The position numbers were made by a program, and so were the translations under genes. Shown here piece after piece: positions 9,006-17,976 of a DNA stretch of 64,000 bases. How positions within the stretch are numbered: the stretch's first letter is position 1; each line of letters begins with the position of its first letter. Source of the stretch: Paenibacillus barcinonensis (GTDB taxonomy: Bacteria; Bacillota; Bacilli; Paenibacillales; Paenibacillaceae); contig NZ_QJSW01000002.1 of NCBI RefSeq assembly GCF_003217495.1, positions 108,198-172,197 of the forward strand, read 5' to 3'. The notes under the pieces are model-generated. The model worked only from the letters and a program-made list of their open reading frames with translations, searched no databases and had not been told where the DNA came from.

Positions 9006-9875
9006 ATGAGCACTACCAAAACATGGGTTCAACTAAAGCTGGTGCTGCCCATCCTGCTGGGTACAGCCTTGTATGCTTTCGGGCTTCTCTATTTTATTAT
9101 CCCCAATCAGCTGATGGAGGGAGGACTTACAGGGGTTACTGTATTAATCAACTATGCCTTCGGTGTTTCTCCTTCACTGACAACATTGATCTTGAACGTG
9201 CCACTGTTCCTGATCGGCCTTAAAGTGCTCGGCGGCAGACAGATGATATACACCGGCATAGGGATTGGGGCGCTAACTGCCTTTCTATGGCTGTTTGAAA
9301 AGCTGATTCATCAAGGCTGGATTGAACCGTTACATACCGAGAACGACCTTCTCTTAGCCGCATTGTATGCAGGAGTCACCTTGGGAGCCGGGCTTGGCAT
9401 CGTTTTTCGCTGGGGCGGGACGACAGGTGGATCAGATATTATCGCACGTATTCTGAACCGAAAATATGGATGGAGTATGGGACGTGTGCTGTTAGGCATC
9501 GACTTTGTCATTATCGGGCTCTCGCTCATCTATATTCCGAAGGAAAAAATTCTCTATACACTGGTAGCCGTATTTATTGCGTCCAAAGTAATCGACTTCA
9601 TTCAGGAAGGCGCTTATTCTGCCCGCGCGTTTATGATCATAAGCGACCACGCCCCACAGATTGCAGACCAGATCACCAGGGATATGGACCGGGGCGTTAC
9701 ACTGATTCCAGCTATCGGAGCTTATTCCAAACAAGCCAAACATATGGCATACTGTGTTATTTCCAGACAGGAGTTCCGCAGACTTCAGACGATTGTGCGC
9801 TCCATCGACCCAAGAGCCTTTGTCATTATCAGTGATGTACATGATGTACATGGCGAAGGCTTCAAGGAGAGCTGA
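9006..9875 (+). CDS. YitT-family membrane protein with DUF2179 domain
   Basis: A 289-residue protein with about five membrane segments in the first 200 residues (for example LVLPILLGTALYAFG and the later VLLGIDFVIIGLSLI). A soluble DUF2179-type domain of roughly 80 residues ends in VHDVHGEGF. The conserved GGTTGGSDI loop is present. The function of the family is not established; a transport or sensing role is speculation. It is on the opposite strand to its neighbours, with an AGAGAGGGATCTT ribosome-binding site and its own terminator at 9911-9969. The location corresponds to B. subtilis ypjC. Confidence 0.85.
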   Translation: MSTTKTWVQLKLVLPILLGTALYAFGLLYFIIPNQLMEGGLTGVTVLINYAFGVSPSLTTLILNVPLFLIGLKVLGGRQMIYTGIGIGALTAFLWLFEKLIHQGWIEPLHTENDLLLAALYAGVTLGAGLGIVFRWGGTTGGSDIIARILNRKYGWSMGRVLLGIDFVIIGLSLIYIPKEKILYTLVAVFIASKVIDFIQEGAYSARAFMIISDHAPQIADQITRDMDRGVTLIPAIGAYSKQAKHMAYCVISRQEFRRLQTIVRSIDPRAFVIISDVHDVHGEGFKES

Positions 9876-9910
9876 CACCTGTTATAGACGTGTATAAAAC
9901 CTTACAAAGA

Positions 9911-9969
9911 AAACCTCTTCCCGCATGTACGGCCATCAATTTGGCTGCTTTGCGGCAGGAGGTTTTTTA
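9911..9969 (+). terminator. Intrinsic terminator after the YitT-family gene
   Basis: A long imperfect stem (AAACCTC...CCGCA pairing with TGCGG...GAGGTTT) is followed by a T run. It could also stop transcription arriving from the minus strand. Confidence 0.8.
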
Positions 9970-10005
9970 TGTACAGAACATTGCGACTACCCATGATATA
10001 AATCA

Positions 10006-10875
10006 TTAACGACGATATGTAAAAATATCCTGCTGCTGCGCACGGTATTTACGATACCCCGCATAACTGAGCGCTGCCACAATGACTGAACTGATCATCA
10101 GACCGGCAGCCCTTCGGTCAGGACCCTGCACAAAAGGGACAAAGGCGCTCTCATCCTTTTCGCGTCCAAACAGCTGGTTCACCAATTGCTCCCCGTGAGC
10201 AATCATGCTCCTTAGCTGCGCAGCATCAGGCTGCTTTGCATGTGTCAGCCCCTTGATGTGAGATAGCCATGCATCCGTTTGTGCAATCTGATAGGGCTCG
10301 AGACGAATCATCGCTGCTGGCCGAATCGTTTCATAATGCTGCTCAAGTACAAGATATCGCTTCGCCAGAATGGCAGCGCTCTGGTTTTGATTAGCCGCTA
10401 GTGACAACGCGTCCAAGTCATCCTTCACAATTTTATAATATTGCAGCCAAAGCGGCTTCACCCGGTTAGCTAAACTGTCAGCAGCAAGCCTGAGCTTGGC
10501 CGAGGCCTCCTGAAGTAATTGTCTGTCTGCCTGTAGCTTGACCGAGGCCTCTTTGACTTCAACTACCGTTTCAGACAAAGCATGAATGCCCTCAACCGAG
10601 GTCTGACCTTCAAACGATATATGCTGCAAGCTGCTGCTAATCCTCGCAATACTTGCGCGCACTTCCTCCATATTATTTTCGAGTGCTCGGCGATATAATA
10701 GAGCAGCCTCTTCGTTTAGTTGTGAAATTGTATAATTGGAGGACAGTTGCGGGTTCCTGCTCGGATTGGATTCGACGCTTTGCGCGCATACTCTATATGT
10801 CATATTTGTCCAAAGCAGCAGAGCCATGAGTGATACGGCCAGTAGTCTCGCTTTACGCATGCTTGTTCTCTTCAT
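10006..10875 (-). CDS. ypjB: Sporulation protein YpjB-like
   Basis: A 289-residue exported protein. An N-terminal signal segment (LLAVSLMALLLWT) is followed by a long helical region rich in Ala, Leu, Glu and Gln with coiled-coil character. A C-terminal membrane segment (SSVIVAALSYAGY) precedes a basic tail. Size, topology and location next to ypjA and qcrC match the YpjB family, which is found in spore formers; its role is not known in detail. The ATG at 10875 has GGGAGG at correct spacing. Confidence 0.75.
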   Translation of the reverse strand: MKRTSMRKARLLAVSLMALLLWTNMTYRVCAQSVESNPSRNPQLSSNYTISQLNEEAALLYRRALENNMEEVRASIARISSSLQHISFEGQTSVEGIHALSETVVEVKEASVKLQADRQLLQEASAKLRLAADSLANRVKPLWLQYYKIVKDDLDALSLAANQNQSAAILAKRYLVLEQHYETIRPAAMIRLEPYQIAQTDAWLSHIKGLTHAKQPDAAQLRSMIAHGEQLVNQLFGREKDESAFVPFVQGPDRRAAGLMISSVIVAALSYAGYRKYRAQQQDIFTYRR

Positions 10876-10941
10876 GGACATCCCTCCCACCATCAATGTA
10901 TGGCACGGAGGGAACGATTAGAACAGGCTATGCATGTATCC

Positions 10942-11574
10942 TCAAGCTCTTTTGGCCTTCCTCAGTGCCAGCCACGCAGCGAGAATGCTGACGATGGTCA
11001 ACGTAAACGTAAAATTACGAACGGCTTCTACGTGCTGGTAGAGCGCTGCAGGCAACCATGGAAAGATATCATATGTATAATCCATTGTATCATTCAGCAG
11101 TGTCCAGAGCCCCGCCACAATCAATGCTAACCAGCGGAAGCCAAAGAATCGTACATACATCAAAGCTTCAATGGCCATCGCACTGTGGGAAGCAATCAGC
11201 ATCCAGTCCTGCCAGTGCTGCGCTCCTCCTTGAGACCAGCCCGCGAAGATAATAGCCACGGCCCACACCCCGTATTTCACAGAGGTTACCACAGCAAGAG
11301 CTTGAATGACATGCCCAATCCGCTGCAGGACAACCGACTTAGCAGGATACAGCACCCACAAAAGTGCTAATGTGAAAAACAGGCTTGCCGTCGGACTGTC
11401 CGGTACAAATACAATCTGCCATACCGGCTGCTGCGCAAGTGTCTGCTTCATTTGCTCTCCATACCAGAAATAGCCGTATACGGTGCCCAATGCATTACAC
11501 CAGAACAATAGCCACAAAAAATACCGGTTTGTCAGAAACTCCTTGCTCCAAAAAAACGATAAAGCCACGTGCAT
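10942..11574 (-). CDS. ypjA: DUF1405 membrane protein (YpjA-like)
   Basis: A polytopic membrane protein of about 210 residues with five or six hydrophobic segments (for example FLWLLFWCNALGTVYGYFW and the final FTFTLTIVSILAAWLAL). The NRYFLW start and the WYG segment after the first helix are typical of DUF1405 proteins. The start is uncertain: the ATG at 11574 has AAGGTG upstream, but a TTG at 11604 would add 10 residues. It follows qcrC as in B. subtilis but is separated by a terminator, so it probably has its own promoter or depends on read-through. The function is unknown. Confidence 0.78.
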   Translation of the reverse strand: MHVALSFFWSKEFLTNRYFLWLLFWCNALGTVYGYFWYGEQMKQTLAQQPVWQIVFVPDSPTASLFFTLALLWVLYPAKSVVLQRIGHVIQALAVVTSVKYGVWAVAIIFAGWSQGGAQHWQDWMLIASHSAMAIEALMYVRFFGFRWLALIVAGLWTLLNDTMDYTYDIFPWLPAALYQHVEAVRNFTFTLTIVSILAAWLALRKAKRA

Positions 11575-11629
11575 TGCACCTTCTTTCTTCATCATGGTAA
11601 CCAACTGCTGTTCATTACAAAAGACTTCA

Positions 11630-11664
11630 AAAAAACCTGATCGATAAACGATCAGGTTTTTTTA
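11630..11664 (-). terminator. qcrABC terminator
   Basis: A perfect 10-bp stem (AACCTGATCG/CGATCAGGTT) with a 5-nt loop has A/T runs on both sides. It lies 12 bases after the qcrC stop and works in either direction. Confidence 0.93.
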
Positions 11665-11675
11665 TTAATTTGATT

Positions 11676-12560
11676 TTACTGTTCTGCCTTCTGTTTCGCA
11701 AGCCATTCCGTAAGATGGATGATCTCGTCATCAGTAACACCTTGAGCAATAGCTTGGTCATACATTGGAGGCATTCCATTGTAGCCTTCTTTAACAATCG
11801 TCACAATCTCTTCTTGGCTATGCTTGTCGCCAACACCTCGAAGAGAAGGCGCATTGCCCTGACCTTTCATATCGGCCGCGTGACAACCAATACATCCGGC
11901 TTTTTTGTACGTTTCCATCGCAGGATCATCTTTATCAACGATCGCGACCTCCTGCTGTTGTCCAGGTGCACTGGAAGTAGGCAACCCTTGCTCATGCTTC
12001 TCAAGCGCCTCTTCCTCCCGCTGAATATGCTCCGGCTTCTGTCCCGACGCTTCAAGCTCATGCTCGTAGTGAGTCCAAGCTACATTGGTCAGGTAGAACA
12101 CGGAAATAACAGACAGCAGCATCAGGGCCGAAGCAATAGGACGTTTATAGAAACGCCGCTCTTTACCCGTGTCCAGGAAGGGAGCCAGCAGCAATGCTCC
12201 AAAAGCAACACCACTGACACCCAGCACGCCCAGCAGGACGTAATCTCCAGATGCGTAAGGATATTTCAAATACTGATACAGGAACAAAAAGTACCAGTCC
12301 GGCATCGGAATAACCGATGCACTTGGATTGGCCGGATAGCCGAGAGGTGCAGGCTCCGAAATCGTCAGCACCAGAATACCGACCAGAACAACAACCCCTA
12401 CCATCCATTCCTTCAACAGAAAGTTAGGAATAAATGCTTCCGATTTGCCAGGATATGCCGTGTAATCAGGCGGAGTAATGAAACCCGACCCTTTGCGGAC
12501 GCGTGAATCACCGACAAAGATTACCTTTTCCTCATCATTGTTTTTGTGCCCGTGAGCCAT
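11676..12560 (-). CDS. qcrC: Menaquinol:cytochrome c reductase, cytochrome b/c subunit
   Basis: A fusion of the subunit IV part of cytochrome b with a c-type cytochrome, as found in Bacillales bc complexes. Residues 50-165 hold three membrane helices with the quinol-site motif PDWYFLFLYQ. The C-terminal domain faces the outside and binds haem c through CIGCH at 223-227, with a Met ligand in the GMPPM segment. The 294-residue length and position as the last gene of qcrABC match the family. It passes electrons from menaquinol to cytochrome c. Confidence 0.96.
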   Translation of the reverse strand: MAHGHKNNDEEKVIFVGDSRVRKGSGFITPPDYTAYPGKSEAFIPNFLLKEWMVGVVVLVGILVLTISEPAPLGYPANPSASVIPMPDWYFLFLYQYLKYPYASGDYVLLGVLGVSGVAFGALLLAPFLDTGKERRFYKRPIASALMLLSVISVFYLTNVAWTHYEHELEASGQKPEHIQREEEALEKHEQGLPTSSAPGQQQEVAIVDKDDPAMETYKKAGCIGCHAADMKGQGNAPSLRGVGDKHSQEEIVTIVKEGYNGMPPMYDQAIAQGVTDDEIIHLTEWLAKQKAEQ

Positions 12561-12581
12561 TACGTTTCCTCCCTTCTTCGT

Positions 12582-13253
12582 TTATAGTGGTCCCGAAATG
12601 CCCTGTCTGCGGATCATAATAAAGTGTCCGACCAGAAGCACCAGAAGCACCGCAGGGAGGAAGAAGACGTGCAATGCGAAGAACCGTGTCAGTGTCTGTG
12701 CACCAACAATTGTTCCCCCTTGCAAGAACTCCTTGATAATGGGGCCAAGCCAAGGCACTGTGTTGGCAATTTCCAGTGTTACTTTTGTTGCAAAGTAAGC
12801 TTTGTTATCCCAAGGCAACAAGTATCCTGTCAGACCCAGACCCAGCATGACGAAGAAAATCAACATGCCAACGACCCAATTCATTTCGCGCGGAGCCTTG
12901 TAAGAGCCTGTAAAGAATACACGCATCGTATGTAGGAACATCATGACGATAACCAGACTGGCCCCCCAATGGTGCATACCGCGAACAATCTGACCAAAAG
13001 CTACCTTTGTCTGCAAATACTCTACACTTGCATAAGCATTAATAATATCTGGCACGTAGTACATCGTCAGGAACATCCCTGACAGAATCTGAATAACTGT
13101 AATAAAGAACGTCAATCCGCCAAAACAATACACGAATGCGGAAAAGTGATGCGCCGGGTTTACATGCTCTGGCACTTCATGATCCGCAACGTCCCGCCAG
13201 ATCGGCGTGATGTCAAGACGCTCGTCAATCCAGTCATAGACATTTTTAAACAT
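12582..13253 (-). CDS. qcrB: Menaquinol:cytochrome c reductase, cytochrome b subunit
   Basis: A cytochrome b6-type subunit of 223 residues with four membrane helices and paired histidines for two b haems (for example GMHHWGASLV and FLHTMRVFFTGSYK). It holds the quinol oxidation and reduction sites of the bc complex together with the qcrC N-terminal half. The typical N-terminal Y-DWIDERLDI sequence is present. It lies between qcrA and qcrC with short spacers, in an operon with one promoter upstream of qcrA. Confidence 0.97.
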   Translation of the reverse strand: MFKNVYDWIDERLDITPIWRDVADHEVPEHVNPAHHFSAFVYCFGGLTFFITVIQILSGMFLTMYYVPDIINAYASVEYLQTKVAFGQIVRGMHHWGASLVIVMMFLHTMRVFFTGSYKAPREMNWVVGMLIFFVMLGLGLTGYLLPWDNKAYFATKVTLEIANTVPWLGPIIKEFLQGGTIVGAQTLTRFFALHVFFLPAVLLVLLVGHFIMIRRQGISGPL

Positions 13254-13268
13254 CTGCGTTCACGCCTC

Positions 13269-13811
13269 CTATTTCACTCGGGTGTTCGGAACAATCTCGC
13301 CCAGATAAACCCAGCCTTGTTCTTCCTTAACCACATATTCATCCAGCGGTTTCGGGGCTACGGCAAGATTCTTGCCTTCCTTGTCATAGTGCGCGCCATG
13401 ACATGGACAATGGTACTCATTCGGATAATTTTTGTCGCTGTTCCAGCCTACTGTACATCCCAGATGTTTGCAGATTGGGGAAAGCGCATAAATTTTCCCT
13501 TGCTCGTCCTTACGAATCCAGGCCACCAGCGATGCATTGCTCAAATACCATCCATCCTGCTGTTTCAGTTCAAACGTAAATTCTTGAGGTTCATTCGTAA
13601 TTTTGCTGATTTCAGCCACTTTGACAGAGGTTCCTTCTCCCTTGTGCTGCAAAATCGGGTCCACCGCAAAACGGACCATAGGAAGAATTGCACCGGCGGC
13701 CATGTAGGCTGTAGCTCCACCAAGCGTGTACGTCAAAAACTGCCTGCGCGACATTTCCAATCTGCTTGGCGGTTTAATCGAGGCTTCGTGCTGGTCATGC
13801 TCACTGCTCAT
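13269..13811 (-). CDS. qcrA: Menaquinol:cytochrome c reductase, Rieske iron-sulfur subunit
   Basis: A 180-residue Rieske protein. A twin-arginine type signal anchor (MSRRQFLTYTLGG, residues 20-32) is followed by a membrane segment and the Rieske fold. The [2Fe-2S] ligands are C114, H116, C135 and H138, with C119 and C137 for the disulfide. It takes the first electron from menaquinol on the outer face of the membrane. It is the first gene of qcrABC; the promoter is at 13894-13922. Confidence 0.97.
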   Translation of the reverse strand: MSSEHDQHEASIKPPSRLEMSRRQFLTYTLGGATAYMAAGAILPMVRFAVDPILQHKGEGTSVKVAEISKITNEPQEFTFELKQQDGWYLSNASLVAWIRKDEQGKIYALSPICKHLGCTVGWNSDKNYPNEYHCPCHGAHYDKEGKNLAVAPKPLDEYVVKEEQGWVYLGEIVPNTRVK

Positions 13812-13893
13812 ACTGTCTCCAACCCCCTTTGTCAGCCAACTCTCTCAATCGTTTTCATTATCATAAATTCCACGACTTACTAGAACATACATA

Positions 13894-13922
13894 ATCATAT
13901 AGTAGCCCTAGAACACCGTCAA
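13894..13922 (-). promoter_or_regulatory. SigA-type promoter of qcrABC
   Basis: On the minus strand TTGACG, a 17-bp spacer and TATGAT, about 80 bases upstream of the qcrA start. Just upstream there are two TGTGACAA-like motifs that could be sites for a redox regulator; that is only a suggestion. Confidence 0.75.
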
Positions 13923-14004
13923 GAATTTGTCACACATTTTTAAGGTTGAATTGTAAGCGTTGTTAAAAAACTGTTGGAAAATTGTCACATTTGTCATAAA
14001 GGCG

Positions 14005-14427
14005 TCACTTTTTCCACAAATCCCGAATACACTCTCCCACATGGCGAGGAATCGACTCGCGTTCCATCTGTTGGAGCAGATCCTGTTGACTCAATAGCAA
14101 GTCTGCATTGGGAATTTCCACCCCCGAAAAAGAACCATCCGCTGACATAATGACCACATATTTGAATCCTGAAGCTTTCAGCTCAGACGACAAGGTATTT
14201 AATGTCATTGACATTTCTGTACTTATGTAATGATAGGCTGGATAAGTCATAATTCTGCCTTTGAACGGAATTTCTACTGTGTCTAAGAAATCTCTCAGCC
14301 TCTCCAATGCTTCCGTCGCTTCGACTGGTGATTGTTGACCGCTCATAGCCGTGAACGGAACAAGGCATGTATCCAGATATAGCTGCAGTTCTGCCCAGCT
14401 GTTGTGATTCATCTCACTGAATTTCAA
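14005..14427 (-). CDS. ypiF: YpiF-family protein (DUF2487)
   Basis: A 140-residue soluble protein with the family features FSEMNHNSWAELQLYLDTCLVP at the start and a central YPAYHYI segment. The location directly upstream of qcrABC, as in B. subtilis, supports the assignment. The biochemical role is unknown; the constant linkage to the bc complex genes hints at a part in its assembly or control, but this is inference. It is separated from qcrA by about 190 bases carrying the qcr promoter. Confidence 0.8.
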   Translation of the reverse strand: MKFSEMNHNSWAELQLYLDTCLVPFTAMSGQQSPVEATEALERLRDFLDTVEIPFKGRIMTYPAYHYISTEMSMTLNTLSSELKASGFKYVVIMSADGSFSGVEIPNADLLLSQQDLLQQMERESIPRHVGECIRDLWKK

Positions 14428-14522
14428 TTCCCTTTATCCCCTTCCTATCCATTTTATTCCCATATTATATATGAGCATATGTTATAAAGCCAGATATTCA
14501 TTGGATTATCAATGACAGATTT

Positions 14523-14553
14523 AAAAAAAGAATGCGCGGTTGCGCATTCTTTT
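14523..14553 (-). terminator. Terminator downstream of the IDEAL-domain gene
   Basis: A perfect 9-bp stem AGAATGCGC/GCGCATTCT with a 4-nt loop is followed on the minus strand by seven T. It lies 40 bases past the small gene's stop and separates it from ypiF. Confidence 0.92.
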
Positions 14554-14592
14554 GGTTCAGCATACATTGTATATGTTCCGTTCATTGATCCA

Positions 14593-14772
14593 TTAATTGA
14601 TCGCCTTCAGTTCATCCGTCAGACTCCGGAAAGCTACTTCGTCTCCGGTAGCTAACGCTTTGTCGATTTCCAAATAAAGCTTCTCGCTGCGCTGCTTGCG
14701 AAGCGCCTCGTCCCAGACCATCTCGGCCGCCAGCCCCAACATGACTTCATACGTAACTTTCATTTTATCCAA
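14593..14772 (-). CDS. IDEAL-domain small protein
   Basis: A 59-residue protein. It contains LAAEMVWDEALRKQR, the Leu-x-x-x-Ile-Asp-x-Ala-Leu segment and a GDEVAFRSLTDELKAIN ending, which fit the IDEAL domain seen in YpiB and ComK-related proteins of Bacillales. The domain is a short helical hairpin of unknown biochemical function. I chose TTG at 14770-14772 because GGAGGTG precedes it at normal distance, whereas the ATG three codons later is too far. The gene sits where ypiB stands in B. subtilis but has only the C-terminal domain. Confidence 0.82.
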   Translation of the reverse strand: MDKMKVTYEVMLGLAAEMVWDEALRKQRSEKLYLEIDKALATGDEVAFRSLTDELKAIN

Positions 14773-14795
14773 TAGGATGCACCTCCAAAACGGAT

Positions 14796-15302
14796 TTAAG
14801 AGCTCCTATATTCTCTTCCTTTGATCACATAACCAAGTGTAGTTCTCGACATTCGCTGCAGATCAGCTTCAGTCAATTCTCGAATCACTTTGGCTGGTGT
14901 GCCCAAAGCGAGCGTATAGGGCGGAATTTTACTATTTTCAGTAACGACAGAGCCGGCACCGATCAGTGAGAATTCACCGATTTCAGCCCCATTCAGCAGA
15001 ATAGCCCCCATGCCAATCAATGATCCAGTGCCGATGCTGCATCCATGAATGATTGCAGCATGTCCTACGGAAACATCGTCTCCAAGCACTAAAGGCTGAT
15101 CGGTATTAACGTGCCCTACAGCATTATCTTGAATATTGCAGCGCTTTCCAATGATGATAGGAGCCAGATCAGCCCGCAGGACTGCATTGAACCAGACGGA
15201 AGATTCTTCTCCCATTCGCAAGTCACCTATCAATTTCGAGCCTTCAGCCATGTATATTGAAGGATGTAGCTGCGGTTGTTTACCTTGATATGAAATTATC
15301 AT
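14796..15302 (-). CDS. Gamma-class carbonic anhydrase-like hexapeptide protein
   Basis: A 168-residue left-handed beta-helix protein with hexapeptide repeats (MGEESSVWFNAVLRAD, IGTGSLIGMGAILLNG). Potential zinc ligands occur in GHVNTD and GHAAIIHG, as in YtoA/YrdA-type gamma carbonic anhydrases. These proteins may hydrate CO2 or act as acyltransferase-like scaffolds; activity cannot be inferred with certainty. The ATG at 15302 with AAGGAGTG upstream is preferred over the frame that starts at 15404 inside the neighbour. Confidence 0.88.
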   Translation of the reverse strand: MIISYQGKQPQLHPSIYMAEGSKLIGDLRMGEESSVWFNAVLRADLAPIIIGKRCNIQDNAVGHVNTDQPLVLGDDVSVGHAAIIHGCSIGTGSLIGMGAILLNGAEIGEFSLIGAGSVVTENSKIPPYTLALGTPAKVIRELTEADLQRMSRTTLGYVIKGREYRSS

Positions 15303-15345
15303 CGTATCACTCCTTAATTTGGGAGTGATTCTAACAACTTGTCCC

Positions 15346-16464
15346 TCACTTGTCAAACAAAATCGGCTTGACATCCCCCGAGATGGAGCGGCAGGAAGCC
15401 GCAAGCTTTGAACCCCAGGCTGTCATCTGCACCGTTCTTCCTTGCTCATGCTCACCTGAACGAACCAATCCGAGATGCATCATCATTTTAATCACTCGCT
15501 TGTCATAGATATCTTCTGCTGTATCGTAATAGAAGGGCTGAATGAACGGTCCAATTTGCTGAAAGAGCGATTCGATTGTAGACCATTCAGCCGCACACTC
15601 CCCCGTCCAATACACGATCGAGGACAGATTGGGAACAGCGCCTTTATAAACTCTTAACCAAAACCGAAAAAGCTGTATCATTTCGGCCGTTTTATCCGCA
15701 ACCAGCTTTTCTTCCCCCGCCGCTGTCATTCTTAGAACCCCCTGATCTTCCCGAATGAGCCGGTGATGAAATGCGTAATCGTACACCAGTGCAAAGCGGT
15801 CTGGATAGTCCTTGAACGAGCGGCCATATCCGAATCGCCATCCACCTCTACCTACCAACTCTTCAGAGATATGCAGATGCTCCATCACTTGCTGTTGCGA
15901 ACGACGGTACATCATGCCTTCCGCATTAACTGCGACTTCGTGTTGCTGCACAAATCTCAGAAAAAGCTTCAAATCCTCGGCCATCAGATGATATTCTTCA
16001 CGATATATGGCTGGTTCTGACGTTTTGGTGATGCCGGCTCGTAAATGCGCTGATAATACATCTCTAAATCTTAACTTCAAATCTTGAGGTACTTGATAGA
16101 GGTATTTTGTCTGCTGCGTAGTGCCACTGAACAACCAACCGCTTTTGGTAAAGCGAAGGATCAGATCACGCGGACTCGCACCAGCCTCACTCTCCTTCTT
16201 GTCCATAGATTGACGGGCTATGGCGATGAGCTCCTCCATGCCGTAATACTGGCGGGGATCAAATAACAGGTTGTTAAGAAACCGCTGGTCTGCCTGAGTT
16301 AGCTGTCTTACCTGGTTCTCAAAGAAAGGCTTGCTGCCCAATGTGGTGAGTATGCTCTGGATGAGTTCATGTTTGGAGTTGGGCTTACATTCACATTGAT
16401 AGTGATCTGCTATTCGATTAAGCTGGCCAATATCAGCAAAGGTTAGCATATCTGCTAGATTCAT
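15346..16464 (-). CDS. Protein of unknown function, DNA-binding-like folds possible
   Basis: A soluble protein of 372 residues that I do not recognise as a named family. The N-terminus (LADMLTFADIGQLNRIADHYQCE...KHELIQSILTTLG) resembles the short helical domains found in SAP/Rho-N-like or helicase-associated proteins. The rest looks like several winged-helix modules (LVYDYAFHHRLIREDQGVLRMTAAGEEKL; MMMHLGLVRSGE...QMTAWGSKLA). No catalytic motif is visible. The ATG at 16464 has GAGG 10 nt upstream; the longer frame to 16557 has no site. A role in transcription or DNA transactions is only a guess. Confidence 0.7.
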   Translation of the reverse strand: MNLADMLTFADIGQLNRIADHYQCECKPNSKHELIQSILTTLGSKPFFENQVRQLTQADQRFLNNLLFDPRQYYGMEELIAIARQSMDKKESEAGASPRDLILRFTKSGWLFSGTTQQTKYLYQVPQDLKLRFRDVLSAHLRAGITKTSEPAIYREEYHLMAEDLKLFLRFVQQHEVAVNAEGMMYRRSQQQVMEHLHISEELVGRGGWRFGYGRSFKDYPDRFALVYDYAFHHRLIREDQGVLRMTAAGEEKLVADKTAEMIQLFRFWLRVYKGAVPNLSSIVYWTGECAAEWSTIESLFQQIGPFIQPFYYDTAEDIYDKRVIKMMMHLGLVRSGEHEQGRTVQMTAWGSKLAASCRSISGDVKPILFDK

Positions 16465-16673
16465 GGGTCCATCGCCTCGCCCGTTCACTGCTTTCGGCTG
16501 CTGATTAAGGCCTGAAACAGTGTGGTTTTGTAAACATCGTTGACGGATTCTCCACAATCTAAACCTCTTTTTGCGATTTTTTTTGATTTATCTTATTCTA
16601 TGCTTGAGACTATTTGATCAGAAGAAAAAGAAGAGTTATTCCACTGTTCTAGAGCCTCCCCTTAAAAAAGTAT

Positions 16674-16708
16674 AAAAAAAACAACCTGAGGTTTATCACT
16701 CAGATTGT
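16674..16708 (-). terminator. Terminator overlapping the end of the phosphatase gene
   Basis: A 10-bp stem (ACAATCTGAG/CTCAGGTTGT, one GU) with an 8-nt loop precedes eight T. The 5' arm includes the last sense codons of the phosphatase gene and the stop is in the loop region. Confidence 0.88.
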
Positions 16709-17301
16709 TCGACAGTGTCCATAGACAAATGTTTTGTGCAATTATATAGGATTGGAATCCACTCATCAACCTTCTGCTCCAGAATGGTCAACGACAAATT
16801 ACCAATTCGTTCCGTGTACTTATCTTGGAATAACGCGGTTAACAGATTGGCAAGAAGTGCACCATGCGTCACAATAAGTACATTTTCTTGCCCATGGGAA
16901 GACCATAAATCATGCAAAAAAGCCATTGCACGCGCTTGAATATCCGCAATACGCTCCTGCCCTAAATCGAGGGTGTCCCAGGACTCCCCGAAGCGTTTAA
17001 CTCGTTCCTCTGCTGTAAGCCCCTCAATCTGACCGAAGCCTCTTTCCTTCAAGCGGCCATCCGGTTCAAGCATCGGTACCTGAAGCAAACTTGAGAGGAT
17101 CTCCCCTGTCTCCTGAGCTCTGGATAAGCCACTTGTAATAATATGATCCCAATGGTAGTCTTCGGACTGCAAACGGCTCCCAAGGCGCTCGGCCTGCATG
17201 CGACCTTCCCTATTTAAAGGAATATCCGTCTGACCTTGTATCCGCCCAGCAGCATTCCAATCTGTGAGACCATGACGAACAAGTCCGATCCGCACGTTCA
17301 T
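16696..17301 (-). CDS. Histidine phosphatase family protein
   Basis: A 201-residue phosphoglycerate-mutase-like phosphatase. The catalytic LVRHGLTDWN is at residues 7-16 with the phospho-accepting His. RIQGQTDIPL, LSRAQETGE and the second His in VTHGAL are all present. It could be a cofactor-independent sugar or nucleotide monophosphate phosphatase; the substrate cannot be read from sequence. GAGGG abuts the ATG, so initiation at the in-frame GTG two codons later is possible. It follows the sigma/anti-sigma pair after a 39-base gap and may belong to the same transcript. Confidence 0.9.
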   Translation of the reverse strand: MNVRIGLVRHGLTDWNAAGRIQGQTDIPLNREGRMQAERLGSRLQSEDYHWDHIITSGLSRAQETGEILSSLLQVPMLEPDGRLKERGFGQIEGLTAEERVKRFGESWDTLDLGQERIADIQARAMAFLHDLWSSHGQENVLIVTHGALLANLLTALFQDKYTERIGNLSLTILEQKVDEWIPILYNCTKHLSMDTVEQSE

Positions 17302-17340
17302 CCCTCATTTCTTCACACGGCAAACGTAAGGCTGAAATAC

Positions 17341-17976
17341 CTATGCACGCACACCCTGTTTACGTTTATTCGTTGATCGATGCATGCGGCCAAGTGAATA
17401 CAAAGCCATGCCGATAGCAAGTAATGACAGTCCCATCCAATACTCTGGATAAGTAGGAGCCATACTTACAACAAAGGGCTCGATAATACTGCCCTTATCT
17501 GCTTGTGGAATGTTGTACTGGTACAATCCTGAAGCAGAAGATTTACTTCCAGCAACTGCTGTCTCAAGTATGCCCGTTGTTACAACATTCGATTTCTCAG
17601 CCTCTGACACCTCTGGCTTAAACATCGCCATGTACAGAAAACTGCAGAGAAAAATAGCCAGGAATGCTGCGATCCAGAGTGACATATGTTTACGGATCGC
17701 CGCAGAGAAACGATTAACCTTTGCCTCTTCCGGCAATAGCCATGGAGACTCCGCGTATATACGGTCCATAACATTACGGTTGACTCTCTCTGCCTGTTGT
17801 TCGGTCACTGGTACAGGGATGCTGTGCAGCAGCAGCTGGGCTTCCTCCCAGACTTCAAACTGCGCCGAACACTCTTCACAACGAGCGAGATGTGCATGAA
17901 ATGCAATCCGCTGTGGATGAGATTCCGGCAAATCCCAGACCAGTGCAAACAATTCCTGGGCTTCATTGCAATTCAT
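17341..17976 (-). CDS. Anti-sigma factor with zinc-finger domain
   Basis: A 211-residue membrane protein. The cytoplasmic N-terminus has a ZAS-type zinc motif: an early Cys-Asn-Glu-Ala sequence and HLARCEEC (HxxxCxxC). Two membrane segments follow, near residues 95-115 (LWIAAFLAIFLCSFLYMAMF) and 175-195 (WMGLSLLAIGMALYSLG), so both ends may be inside. It should bind and hold the sigma factor encoded just upstream. The start overlaps the sigma stop by 4 bases (ATGA). B. subtilis RsiW has only one membrane helix, so this is not a simple orthologue. Confidence 0.87.
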   Translation of the reverse strand: MNCNEAQELFALVWDLPESHPQRIAFHAHLARCEECSAQFEVWEEAQLLLHSIPVPVTEQQAERVNRNVMDRIYAESPWLLPEEAKVNRFSAAIRKHMSLWIAAFLAIFLCSFLYMAMFKPEVSEAEKSNVVTTGILETAVAGSKSSASGLYQYNIPQADKGSIIEPFVVSMAPTYPEYWMGLSLLAIGMALYSLGRMHRSTNKRKQGVRA

